A DNA stretch of 64,000 nt from Salinisphaera orenii subsp. orenii MK-B5 (GTDB taxonomy: Bacteria; Pseudomonadota; Gammaproteobacteria; Nevskiales; Salinisphaeraceae): assembly GCF_003788635.1 (NCBI RefSeq), contig NZ_AYKH01000009.1, positions 31,520-95,519 of the forward strand, in the 5' to 3' direction. A program made the position numbers and the translations under genes. How positions within the stretch are numbered: the stretch's first letter is position 1; every line of letters starts with the position of its first letter. The notes under the pieces were generated by a model. That model worked only from the letters and a program-made list of their open reading frames with translations. It was not told the origin of the DNA and searched no databases. Shown here in pieces: positions 44,161 through 53,959 of this stretch.

Positions 44161-45558
44161 TCAGATCTGCTTGAGCCCGTTGGCCAGATCCGTGCAGACC
44201 TGCTTGGCGTCGCCGAACACCATGCGGGTGTTGTCGCCAAAGAACAGGGCGTTCTGCACGCCGGAGAAGCCCGTGCCCTTGCCGCGCTTGACCACGTAGC
44301 ACTCGCGGGCCTTGTCGACGTCCAGAATCGGCATGCCGTAGATCGGGCTGGATTCGTCGGTGCGCGCGGCCGGGTTGACCACGTCGTTGGCGCCGATCAC
44401 GAGTGCGGCGTCGGCGTTGGGGAACTCGGCGTTGATCTCTTCCAGGTCGAAGATCAGGTCGTAGGGCACCCCGGCCTCGGCCAGCAGCACGTTCATGTGC
44501 CCCGGCATGCGGCCCGCCACCGGATGGATGGCGAACTTGACGTCCACATCGTGCTCCTTCTGGAGCATCTGCACGAACTCCCAGAGCTTGTGCTGGGCCT
44601 GGGCCACGGCCAGACCGTAGCCCGGCACGATGATCAGGCTGTCCGAATAGGCGAACGAGGCGGCCGCGTCGAAGGCCTCGACCGACTTCATCTCGCCTTC
44701 CGGTCCCTCGGCCTCGGCGCCGTCGTCGACGCCGAAGCCGGCGAAGAGCACGTTCGAGATCGAGCGGTTCATGCCGTTGGCCATGAGCAGCGTCAGCAGC
44801 GTGCCGGCCGCGCCGACCACGGTGCCGGCGATGATCATCGCCGCGTTGCCGAGCACGAAGCCCTCGAAGGCCACGGCCAGGCCGGTGAAGGCGTTGTACA
44901 TGGAGATGACCACCGGCATGTCGGCGCCGCCGATCGGGTTGGTCAGCAGCACGCCGAAGGCCAGCGACAGCAGGAAGAAGATCGTCACGAGCACGGGCGC
45001 ACTGCCGCTCGAGGCGATGATCCAGATGCCCAGGATCACGGTGAGCAGGGCCACGCCGCCGTTGATCATCTGCTGGCCGGGCAGGCGGATGGTCTTTTTC
45101 ATCTTGCCTTCGAGCTTGGCCCAGGCAATCAGCGAACCCGAGAACGACACGCCGCCGATCAGGGCGCCCACCACCGCGAGGGTGAGCACTGTGGCGCCGT
45201 GATGGAAGGCGGAGCCGGAGTACATCTCCACCAGCGCGATGGCCGCGGCGGCGCCGCCGCCCATGCCGTTGTACAGCGCGACCATCTGCGGCATGGCCGT
45301 CATTTCGACCTTCTTGCCCGTGTACCAGGCGCCCGCGCCGCCGATGCCGATGGCCAGCAGCATCAGGACGTAGCGGAAGAAGCCGGCCTCCATGGCCGGG
45401 TGCCAGAGCGTGACGACGGTGGCCAGGACCATGCCGATGCCGGCCCACTTGATGCCGCTCTTGGCGGTTCTCGGCGAGCCCATGCGCTTGAGGCCCACAA
45501 TGAACAGGACGGCCGCGATGAAATAGCTCGCGTCGACTGTGAATTCCCAGAAACTCAT
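44161..45558 (-). CDS. pntB: NAD(P) transhydrogenase subunit beta
   Basis: A 465-residue subunit. The N-terminal membrane domain (about 1-270, eight or nine helices) contains GGVALLTVILGIWIIASSG and IGGADMPVVISMYNAFTG. The C-terminal NADP(H)-binding domain III includes IVPGYGLAVAQAQHKLWE, PVAGRMPGHMNVLLAEAGVP and VIGANDVVNPAARTD. The enzyme uses the proton gradient to make NADPH from NADH. It is the last gene of pntA1-pntA2-pntB. The NADPH could support glutathione and fatty-acid metabolism; this is general knowledge of the enzyme. Confidence 0.96.
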   Translation of the reverse strand: MSFWEFTVDASYFIAAVLFIVGLKRMGSPRTAKSGIKWAGIGMVLATVVTLWHPAMEAGFFRYVLMLLAIGIGGAGAWYTGKKVEMTAMPQMVALYNGMGGGAAAAIALVEMYSGSAFHHGATVLTLAVVGALIGGVSFSGSLIAWAKLEGKMKKTIRLPGQQMINGGVALLTVILGIWIIASSGSAPVLVTIFFLLSLAFGVLLTNPIGGADMPVVISMYNAFTGLAVAFEGFVLGNAAMIIAGTVVGAAGTLLTLLMANGMNRSISNVLFAGFGVDDGAEAEGPEGEMKSVEAFDAAASFAYSDSLIIVPGYGLAVAQAQHKLWEFVQMLQKEHDVDVKFAIHPVAGRMPGHMNVLLAEAGVPYDLIFDLEEINAEFPNADAALVIGANDVVNPAARTDESSPIYGMPILDVDKARECYVVKRGKGTGFSGVQNALFFGDNTRMVFGDAKQVCTDLANGLKQI

Positions 45559-45606
45559 ATTCGGTAACCCTTTCGTGTTATCGGTTCAGCGTGCGGGTGG
45601 CGCGGA

Positions 45607-45891
45607 TCAGTCCTTGGAGGACTTGAACATGTCGAGCATGCGCTCGGTCACGACATAGCCCCCGACCGCGTTGCCCGCAGCGAGGATCACGCCGATGAAG
45701 CCGATCAGCGTCTCCCAGAAGCCGTCGGCATGGCCGAGCGCGACCATGGCGCCGACCAGCACGATCCCGTGCACGAAGTTGGATCCCGACATGAGCGGGG
45801 TATGCAGAATGGCCGGTACGCGGCCGATGATCTCGTAGCCGGTGAAGGCCGCGAGCATGAAGATATAGAGTGCGACAAAACCTGTGATCAC
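45607..45891 (-). CDS. pntA2: NAD(P) transhydrogenase subunit alpha, membrane part (PntA2/PntAB)
   Basis: A 94-residue hydrophobic protein with a GTG start and three helices. FTGYEIIGRVPAILHTPLMS and GSNFVHGIVLVGAM are the conserved membrane-domain segment that in E. coli is fused to PntA. GVILAAGNAVGGYVVTERML ends it. The split alpha subunit is the form found in Rhodospirillum-type transhydrogenases. It lies 48 bp before pntB and 41 bp after pntA1. Confidence 0.95.
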   Translation of the reverse strand: MITGFVALYIFMLAAFTGYEIIGRVPAILHTPLMSGSNFVHGIVLVGAMVALGHADGFWETLIGFIGVILAAGNAVGGYVVTERMLDMFKSSKD

Positions 45892-45932
45892 AGCGTGTCT
45901 CCCGATGGTTCCCGTATGGCGTGGCGCAGCGG

Positions 45933-47105
45933 CTAGGCGCTGCCTTCCAGGGCCTGCTTGGCGGCGTCGTTGACGATCTGGCCGTCGTGCGTCAGCGCCG
46001 ACTTCGCCAGCACTTCGTCATCCCAGTCGATCTCGAGCTTGTGGGTCTTGTCCGCCGGCTTGGCGTCCTCCTGACCCGCTTCCGGCACCACGATCAGCTG
46101 CAGGAAGTTGAACAGGTTCTGGGCATACATCTCGCTGGCGTGCTCGGCCAGCAGCGCCGGTACGTTCGACGGACCGTGGATGGTGACGCTGCCGTGGGTG
46201 ACGACCTCGTCCGGCTTGGTGAGCTCGCAGTTGCCGCCTCCGGAGGCGCCGAGGTCGATGAGCACCGAGCCGGGTTTCATCGAGTCGACCATGGCCTCGG
46301 AGATGATCTTCGGCGCCGGCTTGCCGGGCACCGCCGCGGTGGTGATCACGGCGTCCGCATCGGCCATGTTCTTTTCGAGCATGTCCTGCTGCTTCTTCTT
46401 CTCCTCGTCGGTGAGCTCGCGCGCGTAGCCGCCCTCGGCCTCGGCCTTGACGCCCTCGGCCATGAGGAAGTCGGCGCCGAGCGACTCGACCTGTTCCTTG
46501 GTGTCGGTGCGCACGTCGTAGGCGAAGACCTTGGCGCCGAGGCGCTTGGCCGTCGCGATCGCCTGCAGGCCGGCCACGCCGGCACCGATGACCAGCACCT
46601 TGGCCGGGCGGATGGTGCCGGCGGCGGTGGTGAGCATCGGCAGGAACCGCTCCAGCGCGTTGGCGGCCATGAGCGCGGCCTTGTAGCCGGCCGCCGAGGC
46701 CTGCGAGGACAGCGCGTCCATCGACTGGGCGCGGGTGATGCGCGGCACCAGCTCCATGGCGAAGCAGGTCACGCCGGCGTCGTTGAGGGCCTTCACCGTT
46801 TCCGGGTTGTTATGGGCCTGCACGAAGCTGATCAGCACCGACCCTTTCTTCATCTCGCCGATCTGCTTGGGTTCCGGCGCGTTGACGCCCAGCACGATGT
46901 CGGCGCCGAAGATGTCGGCGGCCTGATCGCTGATCTGGACCGGGTCGTCGTAGGCATCGTCCGGGATGCGGCTGCCTTCGCCGGCGCCTTTGGCCACCCG
47001 GATGTCGACGTTCATCTTGGCCAGCTTGGCGGCCACCTTCGGCACCATGGCGACACGTGTCTCGCCGTCGGCCGTCTCCTTCGGGACTGCGATCTTTACG
47101 CTCAT
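45933..47105 (-). CDS. pntA1: NAD(P) transhydrogenase subunit alpha, soluble part (PntA1/PntAA)
   Basis: A 390-residue NAD(H)-binding domain I. It opens KIAVPKETADGETRVAMVPK, the alanine-dehydrogenase/PNT signature. The Rossmann motif is VLVIGAGVAGLQAIATAKRL (about 170-189), and GSVLIDLGASGGGNCELT is the second signature. An acidic, Lys-rich mobile loop (about 215-245) is present. First gene of the operon. A Val/Ala-rich short C-terminus replaces the membrane part, which is encoded by pntA2. Confidence 0.96.
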   Translation of the reverse strand: MSVKIAVPKETADGETRVAMVPKVAAKLAKMNVDIRVAKGAGEGSRIPDDAYDDPVQISDQAADIFGADIVLGVNAPEPKQIGEMKKGSVLISFVQAHNNPETVKALNDAGVTCFAMELVPRITRAQSMDALSSQASAAGYKAALMAANALERFLPMLTTAAGTIRPAKVLVIGAGVAGLQAIATAKRLGAKVFAYDVRTDTKEQVESLGADFLMAEGVKAEAEGGYARELTDEEKKKQQDMLEKNMADADAVITTAAVPGKPAPKIISEAMVDSMKPGSVLIDLGASGGGNCELTKPDEVVTHGSVTIHGPSNVPALLAEHASEMYAQNLFNFLQLIVVPEAGQEDAKPADKTHKLEIDWDDEVLAKSALTHDGQIVNDAAKQALEGSA

Positions 47106-47274
47106 GTCTTCCCTTGTTCTATGTCTGATGAATCATCGGCGCGACAGCCAGACGAGCGCGGGGTCGCGCCTGTCCCCCTGATGCCGCTAACCGCATGCAA
47201 GCCGAATCGAGTCTAACTGAAACGCGGAAGCATTCGTAGCGACCGCCGCGGCCGCGGATGGCGCCGGCCCGGGC

Positions 47275-48045
47275 TCAGCGCCCGGGTTGCGCCGGCGTCT
47301 GTTCGATGTAGTCGTCGGGGATCGAGAAGCGACCATCGCCGAGTGGCTCGTGGCTGATGCTCGAGAGTACGCGGCGCTCGCCGGTACCGGCGTCCCGGAA
47401 GCGCACGGGCATGCCGTCGAGGTCGAGATAGGGCAACCCCACGGTCTCGAGTCCGGTGCCCGCGAGCATCGTTTTCATCAGCGCGAACATCGACTTGATC
47501 GTCGCGAAGGTGTCGTCGTCCACGCCCAGCGCATCGGCGCTGGCCAGGCACAGCGTTTCGCCCGGCTGACCGTCGCGCACGATCTGGACGATCTCGCATT
47601 CGACCCCGGCCACGGTTTCGGTCTGGCCGGTGTGATCGAGGCCGACGTCGCTCTGCTGCGAGGGCTCGAGCCCCGGGATCTGGTCGACCAGCGCCGCGCG
47701 CGCGGCCGCGCGCTGGCCCTCGGGCAGCTGCTGGACACGAGTCTCGACCTCGGCGCGCAGCGTGTCCATGCGCTGTCGGATGGTGTCGGCCACGTCGCGG
47801 TCGAGCCGGGTGTAGGTGCGCTCATCCGGGCGGACCGAGAATATGGCCTCGCTGTCGCGCCGATAGAGTTGCCACTGTTCGCTGGCGTCGTCGATGCGCA
47901 CCGCGCCCGGGCGCATGTCGACGGTGAAACTGCCCTCGGCGCTGCGATAGGTCAGCGTGGTATCGGCGGCAGCCGTCTGGGCGAGGCCGGCCACGAGTGC
48001 GGCAGCCGCCAGGACGGCGCGGATGCGAATTCGCTTGCTCATCAT
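47275..48045 (-). CDS. exported protein of unknown function (DUF4412-like)
   Basis: A 256-residue protein with a signal peptide (about 1-27, cleaved near TAAAD). It has an early beta-rich part (TTLTYRSAEGSFTVDMRPGA, VRIDDASEQWQLYRRDSEAI) reporting on a metal- or ligand-free immunoglobulin-like fold I cannot assign. Two cysteines flank VAGVECEIVQIVRDGQPGET then LCLAS. The overall pattern, including an E-C-E..V...G....C segment, recalls DUF4412-type periplasmic proteins. No operon partner. It diverges from the ExoIX-like gene across 86 bp. Confidence 0.6.
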   Translation of the reverse strand: MMSKRIRIRAVLAAAALVAGLAQTAAADTTLTYRSAEGSFTVDMRPGAVRIDDASEQWQLYRRDSEAIFSVRPDERTYTRLDRDVADTIRQRMDTLRAEVETRVQQLPEGQRAAARAALVDQIPGLEPSQQSDVGLDHTGQTETVAGVECEIVQIVRDGQPGETLCLASADALGVDDDTFATIKSMFALMKTMLAGTGLETVGLPYLDLDGMPVRFRDAGTGERRVLSSISHEPLGDGRFSIPDDYIEQTPAQPGR

Positions 48046-48119
48046 CGATGGATCCTGCTTCGGAAACGGGTCACGCGTGCCTCGGCCGGTTCACCGCGCG
48101 GACGCGGCGCACCGTTCGG

Positions 48120-48125
48120 TACACT
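48120..48125 (+). promoter_or_regulatory. -10-like hexamer placed for a leaderless mRNA (ExoIX-like gene)
   Basis: TACACT, six bases, then the ATG at 48132. No Shine-Dalgarno sequence intervenes. Confidence 0.45.
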
Positions 48126-48131
48126 AAGCGC

Positions 48132-48998
48132 ATGCTGCTCGTCGACGCCAGTGTATATATCTTCCGGGCCTTTCATTCGCTGCCGTCGAGCCTCACCGGC
48201 GCCGGGGGGCAGCCGATCAACGCCGTCCACGGCTATGCGACCTTCGTGGCCGGTCTGCTCGGCGGCATCGACGACCGCGAGGCCGCGGCCGCCTTCGACG
48301 AGTCGCTGACGCGTTCGTTTCGCAATCAGCTGTTCGCCGACTACAAGGCCAATCGGGAGACGCCGCCGCAGGCACTGGTCGATCAGATCGCGGCCTGCCG
48401 CGAGATCACCGAGGCCCTGGGCATGGCCACGCTGTCCAGCCCCGTCTACGAGGCCGACGATCTCATCGGCACCCTCGCAGCCGGCGCCGACACACCGGTC
48501 ACGATCGTGACCTCCGACAAGGATCTGGCGCAGCTGCTCGGCCCGACTGACACGCTCTGGGACTATGCCCGCGAGACCCGCTATGACGCGGCCGCGATCG
48601 AGGCGAAGTTCGGCGTCCCGCCGGCGGCCATCGCCGATTATCTGGCCCTGGTCGGCGACCCGGTCGACAACATTCCGGGCGTGCCCGGCATCGGCGCCAA
48701 GAGCGCGGCCGCGCTGCTGGGCCGGTTCGGCGATCTCGATACGCTGCTGGCCGATCACCGCGCGGTGGCGGCCAGCGGGCTGCGCGGCGCCGCCTCGATG
48801 GCCACCCGGCTGGCCGAGCACGCCGATAGCGCGCGGCTGTCGCGACGGCTGGCGACCATCGTCACCGACCTCGATCTCGACGCCGGACAGCGCGATATCC
48901 GTCGGCGGCCCGCCGACCACGAGCGCCTGGACGCGATCTGCCGCCGGGTCGGTCTCGGCGACCGGCTGCGATCGCGGCTGGGGCTGGCCGCGGCATGA
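48132..48998 (+). CDS. 5'-3' exonuclease-type flap nuclease (ExoIX/PolA N-domain family)
   Basis: A 288-residue stand-alone FEN-type protein. LLVDASVYIFRAFHSLP holds the first metal Asp. YEADDLIGTLA and TSDKDLAQLL carry further acidic ligands. VGDPVDNIPGVPGIGAKSAA is the helix-three-turn-helix DNA clamp. It resembles the N-terminal domain of DNA polymerase I and E. coli Xni. It probably removes flaps or RNA primers. Upstream in-frame starts are rejected because MLLVDAS is the domain start and a -10 hexamer ends 6 nt before it. It overlaps the next gene by 4 bp (ATGA). Confidence 0.88.
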   Translation: MLLVDASVYIFRAFHSLPSSLTGAGGQPINAVHGYATFVAGLLGGIDDREAAAAFDESLTRSFRNQLFADYKANRETPPQALVDQIAACREITEALGMATLSSPVYEADDLIGTLAAGADTPVTIVTSDKDLAQLLGPTDTLWDYARETRYDAAAIEAKFGVPPAAIADYLALVGDPVDNIPGVPGIGAKSAAALLGRFGDLDTLLADHRAVAASGLRGAASMATRLAEHADSARLSRRLATIVTDLDLDAGQRDIRRRPADHERLDAICRRVGLGDRLRSRLGLAAA

Positions 48999-49873
48999 CC
49001 GACTGGCGCGCGATCGATGCGGCCATCGCCAAAGCCACCGGCACGCGTTTCGAGGCCGAAACGCGCGCCCGCGCCGGCGGTGGCTCGATCAGCGCGGCCT
49101 ATCGGCTGAGCGGCGCGGGCGAAGGCTACTTCGTCAAGCTCAATCGCGCGGATCGGGCGGAGATGTTCGCCGCCGAGGCCGCGGGCCTGACCGAGCTCGG
49201 CCAGGCGGTGGGCCTGCGCGTACCGCAGCCGATCACCCACGGCGTGGCCGGCGAGCAGGCATTCATCGCGCTCGAACACATCGAGCTGCAGCGTGCCACC
49301 CCGGCCGCGTTCGCCCGGCTGGGCGAAGCGCTGGCCGACATGCACGGCATCGTGGCGGCGCGCTACGGCTGGGACCGCGACAACACCATCGGCACCTCGC
49401 CGCAGGCGAACGCGCCGCACCCGGAATGGCGCGAATTCTGGCGCGAGAACCGGCTGGCCGCGATGCTCGATGCGCTGGCGCCAACCCACCCGGAGCTCGC
49501 CCGCGAGGGCGACGCGCTGCTGGCGGTGCTGGACCGGCTGCTCGCCGGCCACACGCCCGAGGCCTCGCTGGTGCACGGCGATCTGTGGGGCGGCAACGTC
49601 GCCATGGACGCGAACGCCACGCCGGTGATCTTCGACCCGGCCGTCTATTACGGCGACCGCGAGACCGACCTCGCAATGACCGAGCTGTTCGGCGGCTTTC
49701 CGCCGGTGTTCTTCGAGGCCTACTGGGGCGCATGGCCGATGACTGCGGGCTATCGCCACCTGCGCCGGCCGCTCTATCAGCTCTATCATCTGCTCAACCA
49801 CGCGCGGCTGTTCGGCGGCCACTATGTCAACGAGAGCCGGCGGCTGATGCGGGCACTCTGCGCCGAGGCATGA
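48995..49873 (+). CDS. fructosamine/ketosamine-3-kinase family protein
   Basis: A 292-residue kinase of the FN3K/YniA family. GGSISAAYRLSGAGEGYFVK gives the glycine loop and the ATP-binding Lys. FIALEHIEL is the hinge. LVHGDLWGGNVAMD is the catalytic loop, and VIFDPAVYYGDRETDLAMTE holds the metal Asp. These enzymes phosphorylate sugar adducts on proteins, which leads to their removal (deglycation). Coupled by a 4 bp overlap to the nuclease gene, although no shared role is obvious. Confidence 0.9.
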   Translation: MTDWRAIDAAIAKATGTRFEAETRARAGGGSISAAYRLSGAGEGYFVKLNRADRAEMFAAEAAGLTELGQAVGLRVPQPITHGVAGEQAFIALEHIELQRATPAAFARLGEALADMHGIVAARYGWDRDNTIGTSPQANAPHPEWREFWRENRLAAMLDALAPTHPELAREGDALLAVLDRLLAGHTPEASLVHGDLWGGNVAMDANATPVIFDPAVYYGDRETDLAMTELFGGFPPVFFEAYWGAWPMTAGYRHLRRPLYQLYHLLNHARLFGGHYVNESRRLMRALCAEA

Positions 49874-49918
49874 GCCCGGCGGTGCCGACGGCGCTTCGGC
49901 GCGGCCGGACGCGGCGGT

Positions 49919-49924
49919 TACAAT
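49919..49924 (+). promoter_or_regulatory. -10 hexamer of ttcA
   Basis: TACAAT 27 nt before the first ATG of ttcA (49952). No convincing -35 is visible. Unlike the leaderless cases, a short leader remains. Confidence 0.4.
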
Positions 49925-49951
49925 GACGTTCCGTGCCCGTTTGATTTCCCG

Positions 49952-50800
49952 ATGCGACCCGCGTCGCCCGAGTCCCGCATGAGCAGCATCCCGGTCCTCG
50001 ACACCCGCCCCCCGGACGGTCTGACCCCCGGTTCGGTCGCAGCCAACAAGCTGGCCAAGCGCCTGAAACGGCTGACCGGCCAGGCTGTGACCGACTACGG
50101 CATGATCCGCGACGGCGAGCGCATCATGGTGTGTCTGTCCGGCGGCAAGGACAGCTACACCATGCTGGAGATGCTGCTGTATCTGCAGTCCGTGGCGCCG
50201 GTGACGTTCTCGATCACCGCGGTCAATCTCGACCAGAAGCAGCCGGGCTTTCCCGAGCACGTGCTGCCCGAGTATCTGGATGGCCTCGGCGTGGACTACC
50301 GGATTCTCGAGCGCGACACCTACAGCGTCGTCACCGAGAAGGTGCCGTCGGGCGCGACCATGTGCGGCCTGTGCTCGCGTCTGCGTCGCGGCATACTCTA
50401 CAGCCACGCGCGCGAGCACGGCTTCACCCGCATCGCGCTGGGCCATCACCGCGACGACATCGTCGAGACGATGTTCCTGAACATGTTCCACGGTGCGCGC
50501 ATGGCGGCGATGCCGCCGAAGCTCAGAAGCGACGACGGCGACAACGTCGTCATCCGGCCGCTGGCCTACTGCAGCGAGCGCGATATCGACAAGTACGCCC
50601 GTCTGCAGCAGTATCCGATCATTCCCTGCAATCTCTGCGGTTCGCAGGACAATCTGCAGCGTCAGAACATCAAGGGGATGCTGGCCGACTGGGAAGCGCA
50701 GGACCCCGGCCGCACGGAGCGCATATTCCGTTCGATGACGCGTGTCGCGCCGTCGCAGATGCCCGACCGCGACCTGTTCGACTTCGCCGCGCTGGATTGA
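49952..50800 (+). CDS. ttcA: tRNA 2-thiocytidine biosynthesis protein
   Basis: A 282-residue protein. The PP-loop is [11 protein letters not shown]. The [4Fe-4S] cysteines are in [14 protein letters not shown] (CxxC) and the conserved [36 protein letters not shown] and [20 protein letters not shown] are nearly identical to E. coli TtcA. It thiolates C32 of some tRNAs. It is shorter than E. coli TtcA (311) because the variable C-terminal tail is absent. The start could also be the ATG at 49979. Confidence 0.96.
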   Translation: MRPASPESRMSSIPVLDTRPPDGLTPGSVAANKLAKRLKRLTGQAVTDYGMIRDGERIMVCLSGGKDSYTMLEMLLYLQSVAPVTFSITAVNLDQKQPGFPEHVLPEYLDGLGVDYRILERDTYSVVTEKVPSGATMCGLCSRLRRGILYSHAREHGFTRIALGHHRDDIVETMFLNMFHGARMAAMPPKLRSDDGDNVVIRPLAYCSERDIDKYARLQQYPIIPCNLCGSQDNLQRQNIKGMLADWEAQDPGRTERIFRSMTRVAPSQMPDRDLFDFAALD

Positions 50801-51007
50801 ACGCCGCGGCCCGTGCGGGGTCCGAGTGGCAGGGCGCGAAGCCCGGCGGCGCGGTGGAGCCGGGCCGGAGTATCGTTTCCACTCCCGCGTTCTTGAAAAC
50901 CATTCTCACCTGACGCATACTCGGATTTGCTGTGTACAGTTGTGCACTGCACGCATCGAACTCCGACCCGGCACCGGGTCCAGACAGCCAACGAGCCGAG
51001 AGAGGCC

Positions 51008-52195
<1,188 letters not shown>

Positions 52196-52245
52196 TCGCG
52201 CCTGATCGCGCCCGCCGGCGTCCGCAGCGACGCCTTGAAGCACCA

Positions 52246-52275
52246 GGCCCGCCGAGTGTCTCGGCGGGCCTTTTT
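52246..52275 (+). terminator. rho-independent terminator of the desaturase gene
   Basis: Perfect 10 bp stem GGCCCGCCGA/TCGGCGGGCC with a gtgtc loop and TTTTT. Confidence 0.95.
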
Positions 52276-52305
52276 CGTGGCCGCTCTATCCGCCGCCGCG
52301 GGGGC

Positions 52306-53211
52306 TCAATCGAGCTTATCGCGCGAGGCGGCCTGCTCCTCGTCCGCCGGCGGGTCCTCCTCGGGGTCTTCGGCGGTCAGGTCGCCGCCGCAGAACTTGC
52401 AGTAGGTGGCGTCGATCTCGTGGCCGCTGCGCTCGCAGTGCGGGCACTGGCGGCGCTGGCGTTCGTTGCGGATCTCGTTGGTCAGCTCCGCGGTGATGAC
52501 ACCGCTGGTGATCGCCAGCAGCGCATAGCCGACCAGGATCGCGACCCCGGCGATCGCCTGGCCCAGCGGCGTGCTCGGCGAGATGTCGCCGTAGCCCACG
52601 GTCGTGATCGTCACGATCGCCCAGTAGATGCTGCGCGGGATGCTGGTGAAGCCGTGCACCGGGCCTTCCACCACGTACATCACCGCGCCGAGCACGGTCA
52701 CGATCAGCGCGAGCATGCCGAGAAAGATCTGGATCTTGCGCTGGGCGTGCATGAGCGAACGCGATAGCACGCGCGCGTCGTTGGCATAGCGCACCAGCTT
52801 GAACACCCGGAAGATGCGCATGATGCGGAGCACGCGCACGGCGACCAGATAATGCGTGTCTGGCAGTATCAGTCCCAGATACAGCGGCAGGATCGAGACC
52901 AGATCGATGAGGCCGTAGAAGCTGCGGATATAGGCCCAGCGGCGCCGCGCGGCGTAGATTCGTGCCGCGTACTCGATGCTGAAGACGAGGGTGAACAGCC
53001 ACTCGAGGCCGTGCAGCAGACCGCCGATTCGTGCCTCGATCGCCGAGACCGAGACCAGCATCAGATTGGCGACGCTGGCGAGGATGAGCGCCATCAGCAC
53101 GATGTCGAAGACGCGGCCGGCCGGCGTGTCGGTGCCGAAGATCACGCGCCACAGGCGGGTTCGCGTATCGTCGGCCGTCGGATCGGCGGCGCCGTGTTCG
53201 GACGTGCTCAT
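52306..53211 (-). CDS. voltage-gated potassium channel with C-terminal zinc ribbon
   Basis: A 301-residue six-helix channel. S1-S3 span about 32-130. S4 carries repeated arginines (VRVLRIMRIFRVFKLVRYA, about 125-143). The pore is IYWAIVTITTVGYGDISPST with filter TVGYGD, and S6 is about 215-240. The C-terminus has CPHCERSGHEIDATYCKFCG, two CxxC pairs forming a zinc ribbon, then an acidic tail rich in Glu and Asp. The channel part is KvAP-like. The zinc ribbon may tetramerise or gate the channel. The ATG at 53211 begins MSTSEHGA; the longer frame adds a basic stretch. Confidence 0.92.
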   Translation of the reverse strand: MSTSEHGAADPTADDTRTRLWRVIFGTDTPAGRVFDIVLMALILASVANLMLVSVSAIEARIGGLLHGLEWLFTLVFSIEYAARIYAARRRWAYIRSFYGLIDLVSILPLYLGLILPDTHYLVAVRVLRIMRIFRVFKLVRYANDARVLSRSLMHAQRKIQIFLGMLALIVTVLGAVMYVVEGPVHGFTSIPRSIYWAIVTITTVGYGDISPSTPLGQAIAGVAILVGYALLAITSGVITAELTNEIRNERQRRQCPHCERSGHEIDATYCKFCGGDLTAEDPEEDPPADEEQAASRDKLD

Positions 53212-53296
53212 CCGGGGTGAGTCGGCATACGGCGGGTCGCGGCGCGGGCGCGACGGCACCCGGCCGCCGCGCGGCGGGTTGTGACGGGCGGGCGCA

Positions 53297-53959
53297 TCAG
53301 TTGTGCGCGGTCGTGATCCGTCGCGACTGCCAGTAGTGGCGACGCCAGTAGATGTTGTCCAGGCGGGACAGCGTCACGCCTCGGCTGGTGGAGGCGTGCA
53401 TGAAGCGCCCGTCGCCGATATAGATGCCGACATGCCGGTTGCCGCCGCCGGTTCGGAAGAACACCAGATCGCCCGGCGAGAGATCGCCGCGGCCGATCGC
53501 CTCGCCGCGCTGCGCCTGGGCGGCGGTGGTGCGGGGCAGATCGATCGATTCGACCGCATCGAGGGTACGCCGCACGAAGCTGGAACAGTCGATGCCGCTG
53601 CGGTCGCGGCCACCGTAGCGGTAGGGCACGCCCGCCCAGTCCCGGTAGTGCGATTGCAGCGCCGCGACGATCGCGGCGTCGCCGCCCGGGTCGTTCTGCG
53701 CGCCGGCTCGGGCCGCGCCCCAGCTGAAATCCTCGGCGCCGTGATGATGGCCGCGGGCGGCCGGGCGCGTGTCGTGACCGGCACAGCCGGCGAGCGCGAG
53801 CACGACCACCAGCGCGACCAGGATCGGCGCGGAGCCGTGGCGGGCGACGGTCGTGCGTATGTCACACGAGTGTGCGACACACGTTTCCGGCCTGTAGCTC
53901 AAAATCCTTCGCCCTCGCGCCCGACAACGGTAGTCCCTAAGATAGCCGCATGAGTTCAC
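53297..53959 (-). CDS. NlpC/P60-family peptidoglycan endopeptidase lipoprotein
   Basis: A product of up to 220 residues. A lipobox (LALAGC) follows a hydrophobic stretch. The catalytic Cys is in GRDRSGIDCSSFVRRTLDAV, and the His in GGGNRHVGIYIGDGRFMHAS. LSPGDLVFFRTGG is typical of Spr/MepS-like enzymes, which cut peptide cross-links during wall growth. The N-terminus is uncertain: the only ATG (53959) overlaps the divergent ppx start by 10 bp and puts 50 residues before the lipobox. A TTG at 53902 would give a more normal lipoprotein signal. Confidence 0.88.
   Translation of the reverse strand: MNSCGYLRDYRCRARGRRILSYRPETCVAHSCDIRTTVARHGSAPILVALVVVLALAGCAGHDTRPAARGHHHGAEDFSWGAARAGAQNDPGGDAAIVAALQSHYRDWAGVPYRYGGRDRSGIDCSSFVRRTLDAVESIDLPRTTAAQAQRGEAIGRGDLSPGDLVFFRTGGGNRHVGIYIGDGRFMHASTSRGVTLSRLDNIYWRRHYWQSRRITTAHN
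53938..53943 (+). promoter_or_regulatory. -10-like hexamer placed for leaderless ppx
   Basis: TAAGAT, six bases, then the ATG at 53950; no Shine-Dalgarno sequence. Confidence 0.4.

Noticed and set aside
50894..50908. A Fur-box-like TGAAAACCATTCTCA upstream of the desaturase
   Set aside because: It matches the 7-1-7 consensus at about 11 of 14 positions with weak symmetry, and nothing in the context is iron-related beyond the di-iron enzyme itself.
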